From JBGLNJ01 sp964353405 (GTDB taxonomy: Bacteria; Chloroflexota; Anaerolineae; Fen-1058): a stretch of 6,327 bases of DNA. The position numbers and the translations under genes were made by a program. The stretch's first letter is position 1; each line of letters opens with the position of its first letter. The notes beneath the pieces were generated by a model. The model did not search any database and was not told the DNA's origin. It worked only from the letters and a program-made list of their open reading frames with translations. Shown one piece after another: positions 1 through 5,055 of the stretch. The DNA lies in contig CAYGWJ010000396.1 of the NCBI GenBank assembly GCA_964353405.1, positions 1 to 6,327 on the forward strand, in the 5' to 3' direction.

Positions 1-1
1 C

Positions 2-1387
2 TTTGCCCTGGTGGCGGTCATCGTGATGATGCGCATCGACGTGCGTATTACCCTCTTTGTCTTCCTTCCGCTGGTCATTATTGCCGTCGTGGTCAACCTA
101 ACGCTGAGCCGGATCAAGCGCTACCGCGAGGCCTTCCGCAAGGCGACCGGGGCGGTGACCGACTTCATCGGAGAGGTCTTTGGCGCGGCGCAAGCGATCA
201 AAGTCGCCAATGCCGAAGAGGGCGTCGTCAACCGTTTGCGTTCGCTGAACGAAACGCGGCGCAAAGCCGAGTTGAACACACGCCTGATCAATGACGTGAT
301 TTATTCCACGTTTGACCTGACGGCGACGTTTGGCATTGGCGTGGTGCTCTTGCTGTCGGGCCAGGCCATCAGCAACGGCGCCTTTACCGTGGGCGACTTT
401 GCGTTGTTCGTGAGCTATCTGTGGTTCACCACGGCCCTGCCGCCCGACCTCGGCGCATTCGTCGGCGATTTCCGAACGCAGCAAGTGTCCATCGAGCGCA
501 TGGTCGAACTGATCCGGCCCGAAGCGCCGGACGTGTTGGTTGAACACCACCCGGTGTACGAGCGAGGCGAAATACCGCCAGTGCCCTTTAGAACGAAAAC
601 GGAGCTTGATCGCCTGGAGCGGATTGAAGTGCGTGCGCTCTCGTATCGTCATCCGTCCACACATGGAGACGAGAGAGCTCGCGGACAACTTGAGAATATC
701 AACCTGAGTCTGCCGAGAGGTTCTTTTACCGTCATCACCGGACGCATCGGCTCTGGCAAGTCTACCCTCGTGCGCGTGCTGCTGGGTCTGTTGCCCAGGC
801 AAGGGGGCGACATTGCCTGGAATGACACGCGCGTGGACGATCCCGCGACGTTCTTTCGCCCGCCGCGCTGCGCCTATACAGCGCAGGTGCCGCGTCTTTT
901 TAGCGAGACGCTGCGCGACAATATCCTGATGGGTCTGCCGGAGGATAGAGTCAACCTGTCCGAGGCGATCCGGCTGGCAGTGCTGGAAGAAGACGTAGCG
1001 GCATTGACCAACGGGCTGGATACTGTCGTCGGGCCGCGCGGGGTGCGCCTTTCAGGCGGACAGGTTCAGCGCGCCGCCGCGGCACGCATGTTTGTGCGCG
1101 ACCCCGAGCTGCTCGTCTTTGACGACCTGTCAAGTGCGCTTGACGTGGAGACAGAGCGCGCGCTATGGGATCGCCTGTCTGAACGCACAAGTGTTGGCCC
1201 CAATGCCCCCACGTGCCTGGTCGTCTCGCACCGGCGCGCGGCGCTGAGGCGGGCCGACCACATCGTCGTGCTCAAAGAGGGCCGCATCGAGGCAGAGGGC
1301 AAGCTGGACGAGCTGTTAGAGACCTGTGAAGAGATGCGCCGGCTGTGGCGGGGCGATCTCGACGGTGAGGGGCAAGGCAGTGGGTAG
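2..1387 (+). CDS. ABC exporter half-transporter, ATP-binding/permease protein (5' end outside window)
   Basis: The reading frame is open from base 2, so the N-terminal membrane helices lie upstream of the window. Residues are counted from the GTG at 11. Hydrophobic helices are visible near 14-34, 100-118 and 126-146, typical of the last part of a type IV exporter membrane domain. The nucleotide-binding domain follows a linker at about 170-205: Walker A GRIGSGKST (244-252), Q-loop glutamine 292, signature LSGGQ (347-351), Walker B ending LLVFDD (Asp371-Asp372), D-loop SALD and switch histidine 407. The catalytic glutamate after Walker B is replaced by Asp372. In heterodimeric exporters such as TM287/288 this marks the half with the degenerate ATP site, so a partner half-transporter, probably encoded upstream, is inferred. 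The substrate cannot be told. The stop codon falls inside a heptamer repeat. Confidence 0.93.
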   Translation, partial: FALVAVIVMMRIDVRITLFVFLPLVIIAVVVNLTLSRIKRYREAFRKATGAVTDFIGEVFGAAQAIKVANAEEGVVNRLRSLNETRRKAELNTRLINDVIYSTFDLTATFGIGVVLLLSGQAISNGAFTVGDFALFVSYLWFTTALPPDLGAFVGDFRTQQVSIERMVELIRPEAPDVLVEHHPVYERGEIPPVPFRTKTELDRLERIEVRALSYRHPSTHGDERARGQLENINLSLPRGSFTVITGRIGSGKSTLVRVLLGLLPRQGGDIAWNDTRVDDPATFFRPPRCAYTAQVPRLFSETLRDNILMGLPEDRVNLSEAIRLAVLEEDVAALTNGLDTVVGPRGVRLSGGQVQRAAAARMFVRDPELLVFDDLSSALDVETERALWDRLSERTSVGPNAPTCLVVSHRRAALRRADHIVVLKEGRIEAEGKLDELLETCEEMRRLWRGDLDGEGQGSG

Positions 1388-1412
1388 TGAGCAGTGATCA
1401 GTGGTTAGTGCG
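1378..1412. repeat. Tandem heptanucleotide repeat, five copies of YAGTGNN
   Basis: Consecutive 7-base units CAGTGGG, TAGTGAG, CAGTGAT, CAGTGGT and TAGTGCG run without a gap. The TAG stop of the ABC gene (1385-1387) is the start of the second unit, so the repeat forms the last codons and the 3' end of that gene. Short tandem heptamers of this kind are known from cyanobacteria and occur in other bacteria with repeat-rich intergenic DNA. No function is implied. Confidence 0.7.
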
Positions 1413-1424
1413 AATTTCGCCCGG

Positions 1425-1454
1425 TTGACAAACCTCAGACGATGGGTATACAAT
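1425..1454 (+). promoter_or_regulatory. Sigma70-type promoter for the oxidoreductase gene
   Basis: A perfect TTGACA (1425-1430) is followed after 18 bp by TACAAT (1449-1454). An alternative -10, TATACA at 1447-1452, gives 16 bp. It is the only good promoter between the ABC stop and the oxidoreductase. The -10 runs into the left 8-bp target duplication of the inserted element, so the insertion left both promoter hexamers intact. Transcription would begin around 1460, at or inside the element's left end. Confidence 0.7.
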
Positions 1455-1458
1455 CTTT

Positions 1459-1599
1459 GTAGGCGCGCCAAAGTGATGGGATACCGTAGGGCGGCTTTCC
1501 ATAGCCGCCCTTTCCATAGCCGCCCTTTCCATAGCCGCCCCAAGAGGCAGGTATGGAAACCTGCCCTACACACGCACCCCATCGGATTGGCGCGCTAAC
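1459..1599. mobile_element. MITE-like non-autonomous element, 141 bp, with 8-bp target site duplication
   Basis: The 8-mer CAATCTTT occurs directly before (1451-1458) and directly after (1600-1607) this segment, as expected of a target duplication. The element starts GTAGGCGCGCCAA (1459-1471); the reverse complement of its end (1587-1599) is GTTAGCGCGCCAA, 11 of 13 identical. Further inward the ends keep pairing: GATGGG (1475-1480) with CCCATC (1578-1583), and GTAGGGC (1486-1492) with GCCCTAC (1563-1569). It contains no credible gene. Near-GTAA tips plus 8-bp duplications would suit an IS66-family transposase acting in trans, which is inference only. It lies between promoter and ribosome binding site of the next gene, so it is transcribed as a foldable leader. 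Confidence 0.75.
1486..1541. repeat. 15-bp tandem repeats and hairpins inside the MITE
   Basis: The unit ATAGCCGCCCTTTCC is repeated exactly at 1501-1515 and 1516-1530, with a partial third copy to 1541. The segment just before (1489-1496, GGGCGGCT) pairs perfectly with AGCCGCCC (1503-1510) across a 6-base loop, and can pair equally with the later copies. A second hairpin, GGCAGGT/ACCTGCC (1546-1552 and 1559-1565), follows. The repeat number probably differs between copies of the element. Confidence 0.75.
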
Positions 1600-1619
1600 C
1601 AATCTTTTAACAGAATTCC

Positions 1620-1629
1620 AGGAGAGGAG
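1620..1629 (+). promoter_or_regulatory. Ribosome binding site of the oxidoreductase
   Basis: The purine-rich AGGAGAGGAG ends 7 bases before the ATG at 1637. It fixes the start there rather than at the in-frame ATG at 1553, whose codons lie within the inserted element. Confidence 0.8.
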
Positions 1630-1636
1630 CATCAAT

Positions 1637-2635
1637 ATGCGTAAAATTCGTTGGGGTGTGCTCAGCACAGCGAACATTGGTCTGAAAAAGGTCATCCCGG
1701 CCATGCAGCGCGGGGAATACTGCGAAATGGTCGCCATCGCGTCGCGCAGCCTGGAATCAGCACGGGCGGCGGCAGAGGGGTTGGCCATCCCGAAGGCGTA
1801 TGGTTCATACGAGGACCTGCTGGCAGATCCAGAGATCGAGGCGATCTATAACCCGCTGCCGAACAACCTGCACGTGCCCTGGTCACTCAAGGCATTGCAG
1901 GCGGGCAAGCATGTGTTGTGCGAGAAACCGCTTGCCCTCACATCGGCCGAAGCACAGACGCTCGTTGACGCTGCGAAACGCACCCCACGCCTCAAGGTGA
2001 TGGAAGCGTTCATGTACCGCCATCATCCACAGTGGCAGCGGGCGCGCCAACTCGTCAATGCCAGTGAAATTGGCCAGTTACGAACGATCCATTCGTTCTT
2101 TTCCTATTTTCTCACTGATCCACAGAACATTCGCAACAGGGCAGATGTTGGAGGCGGCGGGCTGATGGACATTGGTTGCTATAACATCTCCCTGTCACGA
2201 TTCATCTTCGACGGTGAGCCGGTCCGCGTGTGCGGCATGGTCGAATACGACCCGCAGTTCAAGACCGACCGCCTCGCATCGGGCCTGCTGGATTTTGGCG
2301 ATGGCACAGCGACCTTTACCTACGCAACGCAGCTTGTGCCTTATCAGCGGGTCAATATCTATGGCACACAAGGGAGGGTGGAGATCGAGATTCCATTCAA
2401 CGCCCCGCCGGGTAAACCCTGCAAGATGTGGCATCAACGCGGAGCAGAGATTGACGAAATCGTGCTGGATATTTGCGACCAGTATACGATCCAGGGCGAT
2501 CTCTTCTCGCTCTCGATTCTTAACGATACCCCCGTGCCCACCCCGCTTGAAGACGCTGTCGCAAACATGAAAGTGATGGAAGCGATATTGGAGAGCGCCA
2601 GGCGCGGGGCCTGGATTCAATTGAGACACACATAA
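1637..2635 (+). CDS. Gfo/Idh/MocA-family NAD(P)-dependent oxidoreductase, 332 aa
   Basis: Complete gene of usual family length. The N-terminal Rossmann fold begins WGVLSTANIG (residues 6-15), a variant of the dinucleotide-binding glycine motif seen in the dihydrodiol/xylose dehydrogenase-like branch. The family hallmark CEKP (Glu96-Lys97-Pro98, where the lysine is catalytic) follows GKHVL. Next come EAFMYRHHPQ and GGGGLMDIGCY, which carry substrate and catalytic-site residues and introduce the C-terminal beta-sheet domain. These soluble enzymes oxidise or reduce sugars, inositols or related diols with NAD(P); the exact substrate cannot be read here. The start at 1637 is set by a strong Shine-Dalgarno. 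The gene has its own promoter at 1425-1454, now separated from it by a MITE-like insertion, and no co-directional partner follows. Confidence 0.92.
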   Translation: MRKIRWGVLSTANIGLKKVIPAMQRGEYCEMVAIASRSLESARAAAEGLAIPKAYGSYEDLLADPEIEAIYNPLPNNLHVPWSLKALQAGKHVLCEKPLALTSAEAQTLVDAAKRTPRLKVMEAFMYRHHPQWQRARQLVNASEIGQLRTIHSFFSYFLTDPQNIRNRADVGGGGLMDIGCYNISLSRFIFDGEPVRVCGMVEYDPQFKTDRLASGLLDFGDGTATFTYATQLVPYQRVNIYGTQGRVEIEIPFNAPPGKPCKMWHQRGAEIDEIVLDICDQYTIQGDLFSLSILNDTPVPTPLEDAVANMKVMEAILESARRGAWIQLRHT

Positions 2636-2647
2636 CTGGGTAGCAGA

Positions 2648-2683
2648 GGGCCTTGCCCCTGGGGAGTCCCAGGGGTTGTGCCC
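2648..2683. terminator. Strong GC hairpin after the oxidoreductase
   Basis: CCCCTGGG (2656-2663) pairs perfectly with CCCAGGGG (2668-2675) across the loop GAGT. GGGC (2648-2651) and GCCC (2680-2683) extend the stem after an internal loop. It lies 12 bases past the stop codon between convergent genes, a natural terminator position, but no T-run follows on either strand. It could equally be a dispersed palindromic (REP-like) repeat. Confidence 0.45.
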
Positions 2684-2753
2684 GTCCAACACGCCGACAA
2701 GCGGCTATGCTACGGCCTTTTGCGCCAGACACCAGACCGGTCATCTTTTAAAC

Positions 2754-2814
2754 GACGAGGGACGAACGACGGATGGCGGAACTCGCTTTCGTCGTTCGTC
2801 CCCGGTCTTTCGTC
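2754..2814. repeat. Inverted repeat built from GACGAAN heptamers, between convergent genes
   Basis: GGGACGAACGACG (2759-2771) and CGTCGTTCGTCCC (2790-2802) form a perfect 13-bp stem with an 18-base loop. Both arms consist of 7-base units: GACGAGG, GACGAAC, GACGGAT on the left, and on the right, read on the - strand, GACGAAA, GACCGGG, GACGAAC, GACGAAA. It begins 3 bases beyond the rsgA stop and may protect or end the 3' end of the rsgA message, but has no U-run. Confidence 0.65.
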
Positions 2815-2817
2815 CCA

Positions 2818-4008
2818 TCAACTCAGAGTGACATGGATTTTCTGGTAATTGTGATAGCGCGCTTCCGACACGCGCCCTTGCCTGACCGCCGCCCGCACGG
2901 CGCAGTCCGGCTCGGTGATGTGCGAGCAGTTGCCAAAGCGGCAGTCGCCCGCCAGGGCGGCCATTTCGGGATAAAAGCGCACCAGGTCGCTTTTCTGCAG
3001 GCCGCTCACCCCAAACTCGCGGATACCGGGCGTATCCACGACAAAGCCGCCCATGTCGAGTTTCAGCATCGTCACCTGCGAGGTCGTGTGGCGGCCTTCG
3101 CCGGAATCACTCACGTTGCCCGTTAAAAGTCTCAGTCCAGGTTGAACGGCCGAGAGTAGCGTTGACTTGCCTACGCCCGAAAGTCCCGCCAACACCGTGG
3201 TCTTGTCGCGCAGCAGACCGCGCAGCTCGTCCACCCCGGCGCCGCTGAGCGCGCTGGTGAACAGGACCCGAAAATCCAGGTCAAGGTAGGGCCTCAATTC
3301 CGCCCGGCAGATCGCTTCATCGGCCGCCAGGTCAACCTTGTTGATGCAGATGACGGCTGACAGGTTGTGCCGGTCGGCGGCGATGAGGTAGCGGTCAATC
3401 AGCTCCAGCCAAACCGGTGGCTCGCGCCACGAGGCGACGATGAGCAACTGGTCGGCATTGGCGACGATGACCTGCTGCAAGTGACTGGCGAACACGTCGG
3501 GACGCGCCAGCACGCTCCGGCGAGGCAAGACGGCTTGCACAACACCCCGCCCTGCGCCGTCGGGCGAAACGGTCACCCGGTCGCCCACGGCCACGACGTT
3601 GGTAAAGCCGGTCTCTTGCGCGCTGAGCGAGCCGCGCAGTCCACACAGCAGGTCCTGGCCGTCCACATCTACACGGCACAAGCTGCTGCTCACCTGGACG
3701 ACGACGCCACGCACGCCCGCGGTCTCTTGAGCCGTCAGGCCATCCGGCGCGCCTTGTTCCTGATCCAGCCTTGTCAGCGCCGCCGTCATCACGGCGCGGC
3801 GGCGCTCGCGCTCGCCGCGCGGCATCACGCGCTCGGACTGCGGCGTGGCCGGCTCCTCCGGCGTGTCCGGGTTATACAGTGTTTCGGCACTATTCTCCCT
3901 GCGGCGTCCGCCTTTGGGTTTGCGGTTGTGTTTGATTTCCTTGCGCGCCAGGCGCGTGGTCTTGGCAGCTTGATAATGCTGCCATCGTTTTTCCTCACTA
4001 ATCGGCAT
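2818..4008 (-). CDS. rsgA: Ribosome small subunit-dependent GTPase A (RsgA/YjeQ), 396 aa
   Basis: RsgA is a circularly permuted GTPase that acts on the late 30S ribosomal subunit, releasing assembly factors and checking the decoding region. The order of motifs is diagnostic: an OB-fold at about 95-170, then G4 NKVD (223-226), G5 TSA (251-253), G1 GLSGVGKST (275-283), G2/switch I GRHTTS (305-310) and G3 DTPG (325-328). A zinc knuckle follows with Cys356, Cys361, His363 and Cys369. The first 95 residues form a longer than usual, Lys/Arg-rich tail; the E. coli protein has a much shorter basic N-terminus and 350 residues in all. The start is the first ATG in frame, with GGAG 11 bases upstream. 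The gene is preceded on its own strand by a promoter, a small ORF and two terminator-like hairpins, suggesting regulation by attenuation. Confidence 0.95.
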   Translation of the reverse strand: MPISEEKRWQHYQAAKTTRLARKEIKHNRKPKGGRRRENSAETLYNPDTPEEPATPQSERVMPRGERERRRAVMTAALTRLDQEQGAPDGLTAQETAGVRGVVVQVSSSLCRVDVDGQDLLCGLRGSLSAQETGFTNVVAVGDRVTVSPDGAGRGVVQAVLPRRSVLARPDVFASHLQQVIVANADQLLIVASWREPPVWLELIDRYLIAADRHNLSAVICINKVDLAADEAICRAELRPYLDLDFRVLFTSALSGAGVDELRGLLRDKTTVLAGLSGVGKSTLLSAVQPGLRLLTGNVSDSGEGRHTTSQVTMLKLDMGGFVVDTPGIREFGVSGLQKSDLVRFYPEMAALAGDCRFGNCSHITEPDCAVRAAVRQGRVSEARYHNYQKIHVTLS

Positions 4009-4019
4009 GGCAGATATTT

Positions 4020-4066
4020 CTCCAAAAAGAGCGAGGCCACGAACGATGTATCACTCATGGCCTCGC
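4020..4066 (-). promoter_or_regulatory. Terminator-like hairpin and Shine-Dalgarno directly upstream of rsgA
   Basis: On the rsgA strand GCGAGGCCA (4066-4058) pairs perfectly with TGGCCTCGC (4039-4031) across an 18-base loop. It is followed at once by TCTTTTT and then by the rsgA Shine-Dalgarno GGAG (4023-4020). The hairpin can therefore act as a second intrinsic terminator, or as a structure limiting ribosome access. Its ascending arm includes GCCATGAG, which can instead pair with the descending arm of the terminator at 4110-4152. Confidence 0.5.
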
Positions 4067-4109
4067 AACAAGCGATTTCCGAACGGCGGCGGCCCGCGTG
4101 CCGCTCGAC

Positions 4110-4152
4110 AAAAAAAGCCATGAGCCGGATGGTCTCGTCACCGGCTCATGGC
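4110..4152 (-). terminator. Intrinsic terminator in the rsgA leader
   Basis: On the - strand GCCATGAGCCGG (4152-4141) pairs perfectly over 12 bp with CCGGCTCATGGC (4128-4117) across a 12-base loop. Seven consecutive T follow (4116-4110), a textbook rho-independent terminator. It ends transcription coming from the promoter at 4294-4321, after the 24-codon ORF and before rsgA. As the only - strand gene between promoter and terminator is that ORF, the terminator either closes a small independent unit or acts as an attenuator for rsgA. Confidence 0.8.
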
Positions 4153-4182
4153 CTGAGCAGATAAGCTGTGGCGCAGAATGCG

Positions 4183-4257
4183 CTACACGCCCCGTTCAGG
4201 AGAGCGGCGAGCAAGACCGAAATTCACGGCACAAGCAAGCACATTCAATTGTCGCAT
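4183..4257 (-). CDS. 24-codon small ORF, candidate leader peptide upstream of rsgA
   Basis: ATG at 4257 runs 24 codons to TAG at 4183. The Shine-Dalgarno region is strong: AGGAGAAAGGAG (4278-4267), with its nearer GGAG 9 bases from the ATG. A consensus-like promoter lies about 37 bases upstream of the start. The peptide begins MRQLNVLACAV and ends ARRSPERGV; it has one cysteine, no run of a single amino acid, and a basic Arg-Arg-Ser-Pro segment near the end. A small hairpin, GCGCA/TGCGC (4183-4171), abuts the stop, and the terminator starts 30 bases beyond it. I do not recognise the peptide. Promoter, binding site, short ORF and terminator in this order suggest a leader peptide controlling readthrough into rsgA, or an independent small protein. 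Confidence 0.55.
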   Translation of the reverse strand: MRQLNVLACAVNFGLARRSPERGV

Positions 4258-4293
4258 GTTGCTCGTCTCCTTTCTCCTGATAAGATGGTACGA

Positions 4294-4321
4294 ATTATAC
4301 ACGGGAATCGGCCGCCGTCAA
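4294..4321 (-). promoter_or_regulatory. Sigma70-type promoter driving the rsgA leader
   Basis: Read on the - strand, TTGACG (4321-4316) is followed after 16 bp by a perfect TATAAT (4299-4294), predicting a start near 4287. This gives a leader of about 280 bases before the rsgA ATG. The promoter lies back to back with the repeat/palindrome cluster upstream of the DUF433 gene, so a factor bound there could affect both directions. Confidence 0.72.
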
Positions 4322-4343
4322 GTAGGATCGCTGGTGACTACCC

Positions 4344-4413
4344 ACAACTACGTGGAGTCCACAACTACGTGGAGTCCTCAACTTGTTGAGGCAGTGGCCC
4401 GAACAAGTTCGGG
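4344..4413. repeat. 17-bp tandem duplication followed by two palindromes, candidate operator region
   Basis: ACAACTACGTGGAGTCC is present twice, exactly, at 4344-4360 and 4361-4377. Directly after come CTCAAC-TT-GTTGAG (4377-4390) and CCCGAAC-AA-GTTCGGG (4398-4413), both perfect palindromes around a 2-base core. GGAGTCC recurs at 4354, 4371 and 4412. The cluster sits 28-97 bases before the DUF433 start. Antitoxin promoters are often covered by such palindromes for autoregulation, so an operator role is plausible but unproven. I find no convincing -35/-10 pair for the + strand gene; TAAGAT at 4421-4426 is the only -10-like site. Confidence 0.55.
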
Positions 4414-4440
4414 AGTCCGATAAGATAAAGGGAAATTGCT

Positions 4441-4828
4441 ATGTCTGAAGTTGCCGTGGACACTCAACGGGTCGCCCGTCAAATCAGCCTCCTGCAAGAG
4501 CAACTGGCCCAGTTACAGCGCCTGGTCACGCCCCAACCAGCGCCGGCAGGCGCAAGCACCGATCACCCGCACATCATGCGGGTGGAAAGCATCCTGGGCG
4601 GCGAACCCATCATCACCGGGACGCGCACGCCGGTGCGCGCGGTCGTCGAGCACTGGAAGTTTGGCGACGCGCCGGAAGAGATTGCGCGCACGATTGCGCG
4701 CACGATTGCGCGCAATCGTCCCGCACCTGCGCCTGGCGCACATCTTTGACGCGCTGAGCTACTAGGACGACCACCGCGACGAAATCGAGCGGTACATTGC
4801 GCTGAACCGGGTCCCCATAGATGACTGA
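4441..4828 (+). pseudogene. DUF433-family (antitoxin-type) gene, broken by frameshift and nonsense codon
   Basis: The frame from ATG 4441 has an N-terminal helical stretch (residues 8-30) and then the DUF433 core: LGGEPIITGTRTPV at about 52-65, then GDAPEEIARTI. DUF433 proteins are small helix-turn-helix-like proteins often paired with PIN-like toxins. After Ile81-Thr84 a tandem repeat shifts the frame and this frame ends at 4749. Reading resumes in the +1 frame with the expected C-terminus: VPHLRLAHIFDALSY, then TAG at 4762-4764 where a second tyrosine would fit, then DDHRDEIERYIALN to a TGA at 4826-4828. Removing 22 bp and changing the TAG to TAC would give about 121 residues. The truncated 102-residue product lacks the C-terminal third of the domain. 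A weak GGGA binding site lies at 4431-4434. Confidence 0.8.
4681..4719. repeat. 12-bp tandem repeat expansion within the DUF433 gene
   Basis: ATTGCGCGCACG occurs at 4681-4692 and 4693-4704, followed by the first 10 bases again (4705-4714) before ATCG. Compared with the reconstructed gene this adds 22 bp (12 + 10) and causes the frameshift. The last copy lies in a perfect 18-bp palindrome, ACGATTGCGCGCAATCGT (4702-4719), which could promote polymerase slippage. Confidence 0.85.
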
Positions 4829-4913
4829 ACAATCCGTCGTCGTCCACAAGCTCTTGGCCTTGTTGGACACGGTGACGTCGGACGAGATGCGCGGCCAACT
4901 CCACTACATCTGA
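4821..4913 (+). CDS. Hypothetical 30-residue ORF overlapping the end of the DUF433 gene
   Basis: ATG at 4821 overlaps the restored DUF433 stop as ATGACTGA, a spacing typical of translational coupling, and the ORF ends in a double stop TGATGA at 4911. The product starts MTEQSVVVHKLLALLDTV and continues with an acidic/polar helix. It resembles the N-terminal helix (leucine-rich, then Thr-Ser-Asp-Glu) of many small antitoxin-like proteins, so it may be the start of a second gene of the module cut short by mutation. I do not recognise a family. Because its natural partner frame is broken, it may no longer be translated. Confidence 0.35.
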   Translation: MTEQSVVVHKLLALLDTVTSDEMRGQLHYI

Positions 4914-5008
4914 TGACCCCTTTGCCGGAATATCGCCCGGCCACTCGATGCGGGAAGGCTTGCCGGCGGAATAAGGTCTGCAACGTGTGGACATTTGATT
5001 TTCGCCGT

Positions 5009-5038
5009 TTGCATCCATCTTGCGCCACGTGTTATAAT
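5009..5038 (+). promoter_or_regulatory. Extended -10 promoter for hicBA
   Basis: TGTTATAAT (5030-5038) combines a perfect -10 TATAAT (5033-5038) with the extended TGN element. A weaker -35, TTGCAT (5009-5014), is 18 bp upstream. Transcription would start near 5045, about 11 bases before the ATG at 5056, giving a very short leader with GAGGTG (5046-5051) as ribosome binding site. Confidence 0.65.
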
Positions 5039-5055
5039 CAACCCAGAGGTGGCAC

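Noticed and set aside
98..802. 234-codon - strand open frame opposite the ABC gene
   Set aside because: It is antisense to well-conserved ABC motifs, has no family motif, and its composition is that expected of a GC-rich shadow frame.
1316..1788. Open frames with periodic GRLWK/FHSRP repeats in the 1435-1600 region
   Set aside because: The periodic residues come from the 15-bp tandem repeat in the MITE-like element. There is no ribosome binding site or homologue-like sequence.
3825..4121. - strand frame across the rsgA start, with an internal ATG at 4056 (MSDTSFVASLFLEKYLP)
   Set aside because: It overlaps rsgA in another frame. The internal ATG lies in the second hairpin with no good Shine-Dalgarno, and the rest reads as nonsense against the RsgA N-terminus.
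3367..4164. 265-codon + strand frame (and 2773-3126) opposite rsgA
   Set aside because: They lie antisense to unmistakable RsgA motifs and have His/Arg/Ala-rich composition typical of a reverse-frame shadow.
4110..4287. Small stable RNA such as 6S or SRP RNA, given the promoter-to-terminator length of about 178 bases
   Set aside because: The 5' and 3' ends do not pair into a closing stem, no conserved core motif is seen, and the region holds an ORF with a strong Shine-Dalgarno.
4344..4377. CRISPR array
   Set aside because: Only two directly adjacent 17-bp copies, without spacers or cas genes. The 15-bp repeats at 1501-1541 are likewise spacerless.
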